Assembly (NCBI RefSeq): GCF_027587175.1
Contig: NZ_JAPCID010000068.1
Span: forward strand, 1 to 37,823
Direction: 5' to 3'
DNA: 37,823 nucleotides
Source: Solirubrobacter deserti
GTDB lineage: Bacteria; Actinomycetota; Thermoleophilia; Solirubrobacterales; Solirubrobacteraceae
The notes under the pieces are model-generated. The model searched no databases. It was not told where the DNA came from and worked only from the letters and a program-made list of their open reading frames with translations. The translations under genes and the position numbers were made by a program. Below, piece by piece: positions 24,506-32,577 of the stretch; the first letter of the stretch is position 1; every line of letters starts with the position of its first letter.

Positions 24506-24835
24506 TTCGCGGATCAGCACTTCACGTGCACTAGTTGCGCCAGTGGTCGAACATCTCGCGGCCTCTCTCTCCTGAATGGCCGCGCGCGTTCCCCGGCGCA
24601 CGGTACGTCTCAACTGGTTGACAATCGACGCTTCTCGGGCCGTCGCTGCCTAAGGTGGGGATTTCCGGACCCTCGCGTCAACAAACACACGCCGGAGTCC
24701 GAACGTGCCCATTCGACCGACCCGTCCGGGTCGCCGTTGCGTATGGGCAGGGAAGGCCGCGGCACCGGCCGGTCAGCGTTCCCCCTGACCGCTTCTCACC
24801 TCGGTGCTCGCGGCCTTCCTACTACCTTTGAGCCC
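24506..24835. other. divergent intergenic region between regulator and patatin-like gene
   Basis: About 330 bp without a recognised gene, apart from a doubtful 7-codon leader ORF (24531-24554, leftward). A rightward TTGACA is at 24618-24623, but no -10 lies at normal distance; TAAGGT at 24651-24656 is 27 bp away. A rightward tactacctttg just before the patatin GTG might be a -10 for a leaderless start. Confidence 0.5.
24531..24554 (-). CDS. possible 7-residue leader ORF upstream of the regulator
   Basis: ATG through TAG encodes MFDHWRN, preceded by the purine-rich gagagagagg seven bases upstream of the ATG. It contains no Leu, Ile or Val codon, so it does not look like a branched-chain attenuator. 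It lies 53 bp before the regulator start. Such a short ORF can easily arise by chance. Confidence 0.2.
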   Translation of the reverse strand: MFDHWRN

Positions 24836-25723
24836 GTGCTTCCGGATGCTCTGGTGCTCGGCGCGGGCGGGACCCTCGGCGAGGCGTGGCTGCGCGGCGT
24901 GCTGAACGGGCTGGAGGTGAGTTCCGGGTTGGATTTCCGCGAGTGCGAGTACCTGCTCGGCACGTCCGCGGGCTCGATCGTGGCCGCGACGCTCGCCGCC
25001 GGGCAGCGCCCGGACGCCGGCGAGCGCGCCGCGGACGAGTGGGCGCGCGCGGTGCCGGACGAGATCGAGGAGGAGCCGGAGACGGCGCGCTTCGAGGTGG
25101 TCGGACGCGCGGCTCGGGCAGCCGCGACGCCGTTCGCGAACGTCGCGCTGTCGGTCACCGCCCCCGCCGGCCGGCTGGCCCGCGCCGTCGTCCTGCGGCG
25201 CGCGCCGCGGCCTGACCGCACGCTCGGCGGGCTCGGCCCGCACATCGAGGCGCTTGACGCGCGCTTCGACGGGCGCCTGCGGATCTCCGCCGTGGACCGC
25301 TCGAGCGGCAAGCGCGTGATGTTCGGCGCGCCGGACGCGCCGCGCGCGACCGTCGCCCAGGCCGTGCTCGCCTCCTGCGCCGTCCCGTGGCTGTTCGCAC
25401 CGGTCGAGATCGGCGAGCGCGAGTACGTCGACGGCGGCGTCTGGAGCCCGACGAACCTGGACGCCGTCCCCGCCGGCCGCGGCTCCCGCGTGCTCGCGCT
25501 GATCCCGACCGCCGGGGCGACGATCGCGCCGCTGCGGACGGCGACGTCGCTCGCGCTCTCCCGCGAGGCGTCCGCCCTGCGTGGGCGCGGCGCGCAGGTG
25601 ACGACGATCGTCCCCGACGACGCCAGCCTGAGGGCGATCGGCCCCAACCTCATGGACGCGAGGCGCCGCGAGGCGGTCGCCACCGCCGGGTACGCGCAGG
25701 GCCGGCGCGCAACTCCTGAGTAG
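24836..25723 (+). CDS. patatin-like phospholipase family protein
   Basis: 295 residues from the GTG at 24836, chosen because it places the oxyanion motif GAGGTLGEAW just after the first strand; the frame is open further upstream. The catalytic dyad is Ser in GTSAGS (G-x-S-x-G, residues about 42-47) and Asp in DGGVWSP (about 200). Patatin-family enzymes release fatty acids from membrane lipids. No signal peptide or transmembrane helix, so it is cytoplasmic or membrane-associated. The region between the two motifs is Ala/Arg-rich. Its stop is 21 bp before the next gene, in the same frame, suggesting an operon of two. Confidence 0.88.
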   Translation: MLPDALVLGAGGTLGEAWLRGVLNGLEVSSGLDFRECEYLLGTSAGSIVAATLAAGQRPDAGERAADEWARAVPDEIEEEPETARFEVVGRAARAAATPFANVALSVTAPAGRLARAVVLRRAPRPDRTLGGLGPHIEALDARFDGRLRISAVDRSSGKRVMFGAPDAPRATVAQAVLASCAVPWLFAPVEIGEREYVDGGVWSPTNLDAVPAGRGSRVLALIPTAGATIAPLRTATSLALSREASALRGRGAQVTTIVPDDASLRAIGPNLMDARRREAVATAGYAQGRRATPE

Positions 25724-25744
25724 ACCGGCCGTTTCAAGACGCGG

Positions 25745-26668
25745 ATGCTCCCCTGTGGTCCCGCCGACGTCGACGAGCTCGCGCGCACCGCGCACACTCG
25801 CGTGTACCGGCACGAGGGCGAAGTCCGCGGCTGTCATCGCGGCCGGGCGTCGTTCACGCTCGGCCAGCGGGTCGTGCGCGTGTACGTCCGTGGCCGCTTC
25901 GCCGCGGTCCAGCGCAAGGTGGGCGAGCGCGAGGCGCTGCGCGTGTACGACCTGCGCGCGCGCCGCCCGCGCGGCGACGAGGACCGCGCCCGCCGGTTCG
26001 TGGCCATCCGGTTCTCCGCCGGCACCGCGGTCTACCTCGCGGAGGAACCGGACGGGACGACGACGGTCTCCGACACGGGCGAGGGCTATTACGGCCACCG
26101 CGCCGCCGGCACGAGCTTCCTCGCGTTCAAAGGCACGGTGATCGCCACCGGTCTCGGCAACCAGTTCTCCTTCTCCGGCCTGAAGTCCGGCGGCAAGTCG
26201 GCGCCGAACGGGCGGCTGATCACGCACGGCTCGATCCGCGTCGACGTCCGCAACAGGAACCTGCTCGTGGCCGGGCACGGCGAACGGCCGCCGATCCGGC
26301 TCGGGACGTCGATCGGCGAGTGCTCCTCACCCGGTGACTGCGAGGGGATCGGCGGGGTGCAGATCGCCGGCGATCGCTTTCTCGGCGCGAGCTACGGCTA
26401 CGCCCGGCAAGGCGGGTACAGCGACGTCACGATCCATGACCTGGTCGCGGGCACGCAGCGCAAGCTGTGCGTCGGCATGACGCGCTACGTCCTCGGCGAC
26501 TCCGGTCGCGTGGCCTGCAGCGATCGCACGCCGCTCGGCGCGCAGATCCGCGTCGAGGACGTCGTGCTCGAGGAGAACGAGCGCGTCGATCCCGACTCGC
26601 TCGAACGCCGCGGCGACCAGCTGGTGTGGCGCACCGGCGGCGTCGAGCGAACCGCGCCGCTGCCCTAG
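25745..26668 (+). CDS. uncharacterised protein, probably beta-rich
   Basis: 307 residues; I do not recognise a named family. The sequence alternates short strands and turns (RVVRVYVRGRFAAVQ, LRVYDLRARRP, GGVQIAGDRFLGASYGY, SDVTIHDLVAGTQRKL), as in beta-propeller-like proteins common in this lineage. Cysteines occur in places typical of exported proteins (CGPADVDEL at the start, CSSPGDC in the middle). There is no signal peptide, and the frame upstream is closed by the patatin stop 21 bp away. Either the protein stays inside or its signal peptide was lost. It is convergent with leuA, 7 bp between stops. Confidence 0.65.
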   Translation: MLPCGPADVDELARTAHTRVYRHEGEVRGCHRGRASFTLGQRVVRVYVRGRFAAVQRKVGEREALRVYDLRARRPRGDEDRARRFVAIRFSAGTAVYLAEEPDGTTTVSDTGEGYYGHRAAGTSFLAFKGTVIATGLGNQFSFSGLKSGGKSAPNGRLITHGSIRVDVRNRNLLVAGHGERPPIRLGTSIGECSSPGDCEGIGGVQIAGDRFLGASYGYARQGGYSDVTIHDLVAGTQRKLCVGMTRYVLGDSGRVACSDRTPLGAQIRVEDVVLEENERVDPDSLERRGDQLVWRTGGVERTAPLP

Positions 26669-26675
26669 GAGCCCG

Positions 26676-28247
<1,572 letters not shown>

Positions 28248-28269
28248 GGGACGCAGCTCCTTTTGAGGA

Positions 28270-28360
28270 CTTTCTCGCTTCTTCTCCGGTGTGAGTTCGC
28301 GGCTTAGCGGCCGCCCACGCAGTAATCCCCCTAGCGGGGGAGGAGAAGAAGAAGGGAAAG
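28270..28360 (-). promoter_or_regulatory. leuA attenuator RNA (leucine-responsive leader)
   Basis: Between the leader ORF and leuA. Read leftward, the Leu codon tract contains cttcttctcc (complement of 28342-28351), which is perfectly complementary to ggagaagaag (complement of 28278-28287). After a small internal loop, ctttc (28356-28360) pairs with gaaag (28270-28274). This 15-bp stem encloses two hairpins, ccccc/ggggg (28327-28340) and gcggc/gccgc (28299-28314). A ribosome held on the Leu codons would prevent the stem from forming. No U-tract terminator is visible, so control may act on leuA translation. Confidence 0.75.
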
Positions 28361-28375
28361 GCCGAACTGCGTCAT
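28331..28375 (-). CDS. leuL: leucine leader peptide of leuA
   Basis: ATG to TAG encodes 14 residues, MTQFGLSLLLLLPR: six leucines, five of them consecutive. The Leu codons are CTT four times and CTC twice; CTT is normally scarce in such GC-rich genomes, which would make translation sensitive to charged tRNA-Leu. A TACAGT -10 box places the transcription start a few bases before the ATG, so the peptide is probably read from a nearly leaderless mRNA. Leucine leader peptides before leuA are known in other actinobacteria. Confidence 0.85.
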   Translation of the reverse strand: MTQFGLSLLLLLPR

Positions 28376-28386
28376 CGCTGGACCGG

Positions 28387-28392
28387 ACTGTA
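28387..28392 (-). promoter_or_regulatory. candidate -10 box of the leuA leader transcript
   Basis: Leftward TACAGT fits TAnnnT. It ends 11 nt before the leader-peptide ATG, giving a predicted start 4-6 nt upstream of that codon. The -35 region (around tggcac) matches the consensus poorly. The promoter sits against the 3' end of the PPOX-fold gene. Confidence 0.5.
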
Positions 28393-28394
28393 CC

Positions 28395-28790
28395 TCAGAC
28401 ATGCCAGCCGTGCCAGTGCTCGATCTCGATCCAGGCGCTCGTGCGCGCCTTGTCGCGGACCGGGTACGGGTTGCCGCCGTAGTGCGTGGAGAGGCGGTCG
28501 ATGTCCTTGAGGTCGCTGTCCGGTGCGAACTCGACGATCGCGCCCTGGAGGCTGACGTGCGTGTACCAGTTCTCGTCCAGCGCCGTGATCGACACGCGCG
28601 GGTCCTTGCGCAGGTGCTCGAGCCGCGCGCGGCTGTCCTCCATGTTGATCAGCACGCGGCCGTCGTCCTCGAGGATGTACCAGGTGGCGACCGACAGCGG
28701 GGAGCCGTCGGGCTTGAGGCTGGCCATCACGGCGGGCAGCGGCTTGGCGAGGAGCGCCTTGACGTTGTCGGGGAGCGGTGGCTTGGGCAT
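28395..28790 (-). CDS. PPOX-fold flavin/F420-binding protein
   Basis: 131 residues from the ATG at 28790; a TTG at 28799 is possible and would overlap the previous stop. The split-barrel signature of the pyridoxamine-phosphate-oxidase-like superfamily is seen in PLPAVMASLKPDGSPLSVATWY, VLINMEDSRARLEHLRKDPRVSITA and YTHVSLQGAIVEF. In actinobacteria many such proteins use the deazaflavin F420. Short length and the KxxxLRxDPRV segment favour an F420- or FMN-dependent reductase of unknown substrate. It lies 5 bp after the arginase-like gene on the same strand. Confidence 0.83.
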   Translation of the reverse strand: MPKPPLPDNVKALLAKPLPAVMASLKPDGSPLSVATWYILEDDGRVLINMEDSRARLEHLRKDPRVSITALDENWYTHVSLQGAIVEFAPDSDLKDIDRLSTHYGGNPYPVRDKARTSAWIEIEHWHGWHV

Positions 28791-28795
28791 GCCCT

Positions 28796-29599
28796 TCAAA
28801 GTACGTCGTCGAGCAGGCGGACGATGCGCCGTGCGTCGCTGCCGTCAGGGTCCTGATCGGGGTCGTAGATCACGGCGCTCATGCCGACGCAGCCGCCGTG
28901 CGCGAGCGCGCCCTGCAGCAGCTCGGTGAGCTGGGGCCACGTGAGGCCGCCGGGCTCGTCGGGGACGTCGGGCAGGCCCTGGGCGGGAAACTCGACCGGG
29001 TCGAGCACGTCGAGGTCCAGGTGCAGCCACCACGGGCGGTCGATAAGCGCGGCCGCCTCACGGCCCGACCCCGCGGTCATTTCGGGCAGCGGCCGCACGA
29101 ACACGCCCAGGTCGCGCAGCGTGCCGACGTTGAACTGCGCGCGCCAGGCGTCGTCGCGCGGGCCGAGCAGGGCGAGCGCGTCCTTGTCGAGCGAGGTGAA
29201 GTCGGGCTCGATCGTCCGGCCGGTGAGACCGAGCAGCAGGCCGATCTCGGCGTTGGCGGCCTCGCCGTCCTCGGAGACGTCGAGCGGCATCGTGTCCTCG
29301 TGGCCGTCGACGCAGATCAGGGCCTGCGGCCGGATGCCGAGCAGCACCGAGCAGTCACCGCCCACCACGAGCGGGAACCCCTGCGTGCGGCGAAGGCGAT
29401 CCGCGAGCTGATCGGCCATGGCCAGCAGCGCGTCCTCGTTGATGAGCGTCGTCCGCGGGCCGCGTTCCGGGTTGCCCCGTGGGAGCTGGAGGTCTGCACC
29501 GGGATGGCTCAGCCCGGCCTCGCGCAGCGCGGCCGCCGCTCGCGCCTGGTGCCCAGCCCGGCCGTAGCCGTCGAACGGCACGCCGATCAGCTCGATCAT
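28796..29599 (-). CDS. arginase/agmatinase superfamily protein with an altered metal ligand
   Basis: 267 residues. The ureohydrolase motifs are all in place: GGDCSVLLG (80-88), VDGHED (97-102) and HLDLDVLDP (193-201). The first motif normally reads GGDHS; here the metal-ligand His is Cys83. The other ligands, Asp98, His100, Asp102, Asp195 and Asp197, are kept. Substrate cannot be assigned: arginase, agmatinase, formiminoglutamase or a different amidine are all possible, and metal content may differ. The ATG overlaps the stop of the upstream secreted protein gene (ATGA), and the PPOX gene follows closely. Confidence 0.82.
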   Translation of the reverse strand: MIELIGVPFDGYGRAGHQARAAAALREAGLSHPGADLQLPRGNPERGPRTTLINEDALLAMADQLADRLRRTQGFPLVVGGDCSVLLGIRPQALICVDGHEDTMPLDVSEDGEAANAEIGLLLGLTGRTIEPDFTSLDKDALALLGPRDDAWRAQFNVGTLRDLGVFVRPLPEMTAGSGREAAALIDRPWWLHLDLDVLDPVEFPAQGLPDVPDEPGGLTWPQLTELLQGALAHGGCVGMSAVIYDPDQDPDGSDARRIVRLLDDVL

Positions 29600-30819
29600 C
29601 CGCGCACCGGGCGACGAACGGCGGGGGCGTCGCCGGACTTGACGCGCGCGACCAGGGGGCGGGCCCGCGGGGTGCGCGGCAGCCAGATCGTCATGGTCAC
29701 GGACCGGCCGCTGGCGAGGACGTACGAGTCCCCGCCGGTCGTGACGGTGCGCCCGCGCCGCGAGAGCTTCGCGTCGACCCAGCCCGCGCAGCCCGTCCCG
29801 ACGGCGGCGCGTGGGCACGTCAGCCGCACCTTCAGGTGGTCGCCGGCGAGCTTGACCGTGCCGACCCGCGCGTCCGCGCAGGCGGACGGAGCGGGCGCCG
29901 GCGGCCCTTCGGCGAGGTCCCAGACCTGCACGACCAGGTCCCCGCACGGCCGGGCGACCCAGGCCACCCGGGCGCCGTCGAACGCCCAGTACGGCTGCAG
30001 ACCCTCGACCGTCACGCGCCGCTCGCCGACCGTGATGACGCCGTCGTCGTCGCGTGTGGCCGTCGCGCCGCCGCTCACCCGGGTCTCGATGCCCTCGGGC
30101 AGACGCTCCGAGCGGGCCGCGCCGGGAGCCAGCCGCTCGAGCGTCTCGCCGAGGCTGTAGACGAGCGTGCCGTCCTCGCTGAGTTCGACGAGCCACAGCG
30201 GTTTCTCACCGATCCTGACGCGGGACACGACGGCGCCGGTGCGCCAGTCGGAGACGACCAGCGCGCCCGCCTCCGCGTCGCTGGCGGCGGCGAACCGCCC
30301 CGCGAGCGCCCGCAGTTGGCCGGGAACCGTGGCGCGCGCTCCGTCGGCCACGTCGACGACGCGGCTGTCGGCGTTGCAGGCGGCGCCGAACGCCGTCCTG
30401 TCCAGCGCGAAGAACGTGAACGGCACCGGGCGCCCGCACGGGTGGTCGCGTGACTGGGCGCCGGTCGCCAGATCGACGCGGAGCGCCTCGCCCGGGTGGT
30501 CGTTGTCGTCCAGGCACCGCCCGCGGCACAGCGCGCGCTGCGCGAGCACGGTGTTCGCGGAGCCCACCACCGAGAGCAGCCGCTCCCCGCGCCCGGGCGG
30601 GAACGCCGCGATGTCCCGCCGGACGCCGTCGGGCCCCGCGGCCACGAGTACGTCGCCCGCACCGCGGCTCTCGAGCCAGACGACGTGCCCCGCAGCCAGG
30701 ACGATGTCGCCCCCGGTGACGGCCAGGGTGTCGGCCACCGGGGCGGCGATCGAGTACGAGCGGGCGTGGGCGGCCGGCGCGAGCGCCAGCAACAGCAGCA
30801 CGGCGATCGTGGCGCGCAT
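29596..30819 (-). CDS. secreted probable beta-propeller protein
   Basis: 407 residues, ATG. Signal peptide 1-19 (AIVLLLLALAPAAHA-type, cleavage before RSYS). The mature protein is a series of four-strand-like repeats (GHVVWLESRGAGDVLVAA, GALVVSDWRTGAVVSRVRIG, DGTLVYSLGETLERLA, GARVAWVARPCGDLVVQVWDL), consistent with a WD40/TolB-like propeller. Several paired cysteines suggest disulfides outside the cell. The C-terminal 100 residues have a separate beta module with two Cys (LTCPRAAVGTGCAGWV). Family not named with confidence. First gene of a three-gene leftward unit with the arginase-like and PPOX genes. Confidence 0.72.
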   Translation of the reverse strand: MRATIAVLLLLALAPAAHARSYSIAAPVADTLAVTGGDIVLAAGHVVWLESRGAGDVLVAAGPDGVRRDIAAFPPGRGERLLSVVGSANTVLAQRALCRGRCLDDNDHPGEALRVDLATGAQSRDHPCGRPVPFTFFALDRTAFGAACNADSRVVDVADGARATVPGQLRALAGRFAAASDAEAGALVVSDWRTGAVVSRVRIGEKPLWLVELSEDGTLVYSLGETLERLAPGAARSERLPEGIETRVSGGATATRDDDGVITVGERRVTVEGLQPYWAFDGARVAWVARPCGDLVVQVWDLAEGPPAPAPSACADARVGTVKLAGDHLKVRLTCPRAAVGTGCAGWVDAKLSRRGRTVTTGGDSYVLASGRSVTMTIWLPRTPRARPLVARVKSGDAPAVRRPVRG

Positions 30820-30869
30820 GCAGTCGGGGTGCCCGGTTCGCCGCGCCGGAAACGGGTATCCCCCGCGCC

Positions 30870-30998
30870 GTGGCTGCGATCTCCCCCTCTCCCCGCCGTC
30901 GTCCCCACGACCTGCCGCGCTGGGCCGGTACGCTCGGGCTCGTGTTGGGGAGCTCGATCGGCGCAGCCGCCTGTTACGGGCTCGCCGCCCTGCTGTGA
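30870..30998 (+). CDS. possible 42-residue membrane protein
   Basis: GTG to TGA gives 42 residues: a basic N terminus (PRRRPHD) and one hydrophobic segment (about 19-42, GTLGLVLGSSIGAAACYGLA). Its TGA overlaps the GTG of the next gene in a GTGA junction, which supports it being real and coupled. No ribosome-binding site or family is recognised. Confidence 0.45.
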   Translation: MAAISPSPRRRPHDLPRWAGTLGLVLGSSIGAAACYGLAALL

Positions 30999-31234
30999 GA
31001 GCGGGGCAGGCGCTCGGACTGGGCGCCTGGCTGCTGATCATCGCGTGGCTGGTCCTCTACGTCACCGACCGCTCGCGCGCCGCGGGCTGGTGCCTGCTCG
31101 GCGCGGGCGTCCTGCTGCTCGTCGCCGGTCCCCTGTTCCTGCACACCGGTGACCGGCAGCTCCGCATCACGGGCGTGGTGATGCTCGCCGCGGGAGCCTT
31201 CTTCGCCGCCTTCGGGCTCTATCTCGCGACGTGA
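30995..31234 (+). CDS. small three-helix membrane protein
   Basis: 79 residues from a GTG coupled to the 42-residue frame. Three hydrophobic helices: about 6-24 (GLGAWLLIIAWLVLYV), 31-50 (AGWCLLGAGVLLLVAGPLFL) and 57-78 (ITGVVMLAAGAFFAAFGLYL). No function can be assigned. Its 3' end overlaps the convergent FAD oxidoreductase by 16 bp. Confidence 0.65.
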   Translation: MRAGQALGLGAWLLIIAWLVLYVTDRSRAAGWCLLGAGVLLLVAGPLFLHTGDRQLRITGVVMLAAGAFFAAFGLYLAT

Positions 31235-32577
31235 ATGCCGAGCGCGCGCGGGGCAGCCGCGACCGCGCGCGTGAGCAGGTCCACGGGCGCGCCGCGCTCC
31301 TCCAGCCGTTCCTTGCGCAGGAACGCGCGCCGGACGAGCATGCCGCCCGCGAACGCGAACGGCTCGGGCGGGACGCGCACCGGCTCGGCGTCCTCGAGCG
31401 CGAGGTCGGTGGTCCTGCCGGAGGCCAGCGCCGCGAGCGCACGGCCGGCGAGGTGGCACGGCCCGACGCCGTTGCCGGTGAACCCGAACGCGTAGTGCAC
31501 CGGAACGCCTTCCAGCGTGCCGATCTGCGGCAGGTGCGAGGGCGAGACGTCGATCGGCCCGCCCCACGCGTGCGTGATCGCGCGGCCTGCGAGCTGCGGG
31601 AACATCTCGACCAGGTGCTGCGCCGTCTGCGTCGCGACTTCGGCGTCGACCTCGATCTTGCCGCCGAGCCGAGCGCCGGGCGCGAGCCGGCCGCCGCCCC
31701 AGCCGAAGGCGATCCGGCCGTCCCGCGTGGTGCGGAAGTAGTGCACGAACGTGCGGGCGTCGGTGATGCACTCGCCGCCGGACCAGCCGAGCTCGGCGAG
31801 CACGTCCGGCACCGGCTCGGTGAGGACGATGTGGGAGCTCGTCACGGACAACCGGTCGCGCAGCGGCGGCACGCCGCGCGTCGCGGCGTTCATGGCCAGC
31901 ACCGCCGCGCCCGCGATCACGCGCCCGCCGGCCGTCTCGGCCTCCACCCCGTCGGCGGACACCCGCAGCGCGGTGACGCGCGAGCGTTCGCGGATGACGT
32001 CCCGCAGCCGCTCACGCAGGCCGAGCGCGAGCCGGGCGGGCTGCACAGTGGCGTCGTCGGCGACGAGCAGCCCGCGGCGGAAGCGCGGCGAGTCGCAGCG
32101 CGCCCGCACCTCCCCTTCGCTCAGGACACGCACCCGGTCGGGCGGCGCGGCCTCGGCGATCTCGTCGACGATCGCGTCGTGGGCGGGCGCCGTGGACGCC
32201 ATCACGTAGCCGCCGGGCGTGAACCACGCGTCCACTTCCTGCTCGCGGCACCACTCCCCGATCGAGCGCACGCTCTCGGCCGACTCTCGGCACAGCTTCA
32301 GCGCACGCGCCCGGCCGAAGCGCTCCTCCAGCGACGGCAGGTGCGTCCACAGCGTCTCGCAGAAACCGCCGTTGCGCCCGCTCGGTCCGTGCCCGCACAG
32401 CCCGGCCTCGAGCACGAGGACGGATGCGCCGCGCTCGCGCAGCTGCCACGCCGTCCACAGGCCGGTGTAGCCGCCGCCGACGATCACGACGTCGGCGCGC
32501 GCCTCGCCGTCCAGCGCCGGGGCAGGCTCCACCGCGCCGGCCTCCGCCAGCCAGTAGCCGTGCGCGGTGTGGACCAT
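31219..32577 (-). CDS. FAD-dependent amine/amino acid oxidoreductase (DadA/PuuB-like)
   Basis: 452 residues. The Rossmann FAD motif is DVVIVGGGYTGLWTAWQL (29-46), ending with the acidic residue in VLEA. The C-terminal GFTGNGVGPCHLAGRALAAL segment is typical of the DAO family. It resembles gamma-glutamylputrescine oxidases and related secondary-amine oxidases. The ATG overlaps the aminotransferase stop by one base (TGATG), so the pair is coupled. With the aminotransferase and the nearby PucR-type regulator it probably serves catabolism of a polyamine or beta-amino acid; the exact substrate is inferred from neighbourhood only. Confidence 0.88.
   Translation of the reverse strand: MVHTAHGYWLAEAGAVEPAPALDGEARADVVIVGGGYTGLWTAWQLRERGASVLVLEAGLCGHGPSGRNGGFCETLWTHLPSLEERFGRARALKLCRESAESVRSIGEWCREQEVDAWFTPGGYVMASTAPAHDAIVDEIAEAAPPDRVRVLSEGEVRARCDSPRFRRGLLVADDATVQPARLALGLRERLRDVIRERSRVTALRVSADGVEAETAGGRVIAGAAVLAMNAATRGVPPLRDRLSVTSSHIVLTEPVPDVLAELGWSGGECITDARTFVHYFRTTRDGRIAFGWGGGRLAPGARLGGKIEVDAEVATQTAQHLVEMFPQLAGRAITHAWGGPIDVSPSHLPQIGTLEGVPVHYAFGFTGNGVGPCHLAGRALAALASGRTTDLALEDAEPVRVPPEPFAFAGGMLVRRAFLRKERLEERGAPVDLLTRAVAAAPRALGIHVAR

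Noticed and set aside
24531-24554. Branched-chain attenuator leader upstream of the HTH-cupin regulator
   Set aside because: The 7-codon ORF contains no Leu, Ile or Val codon and no terminator-like alternative stem follows, so an attenuation role is not supported; it is kept only as a doubtful ORF.
24618-24656. TTGACA...TAAGGT as a promoter for the patatin-like gene
   Set aside because: The spacing is 27 bp, far outside the usable range.
28386-28393. Half-site of the regulator palindrome (CTGTAC) in the leuA promoter
   Set aside because: Only six bases match, without a second half-site; this is easily chance and does not support control of leuA by the HTH-cupin regulator.
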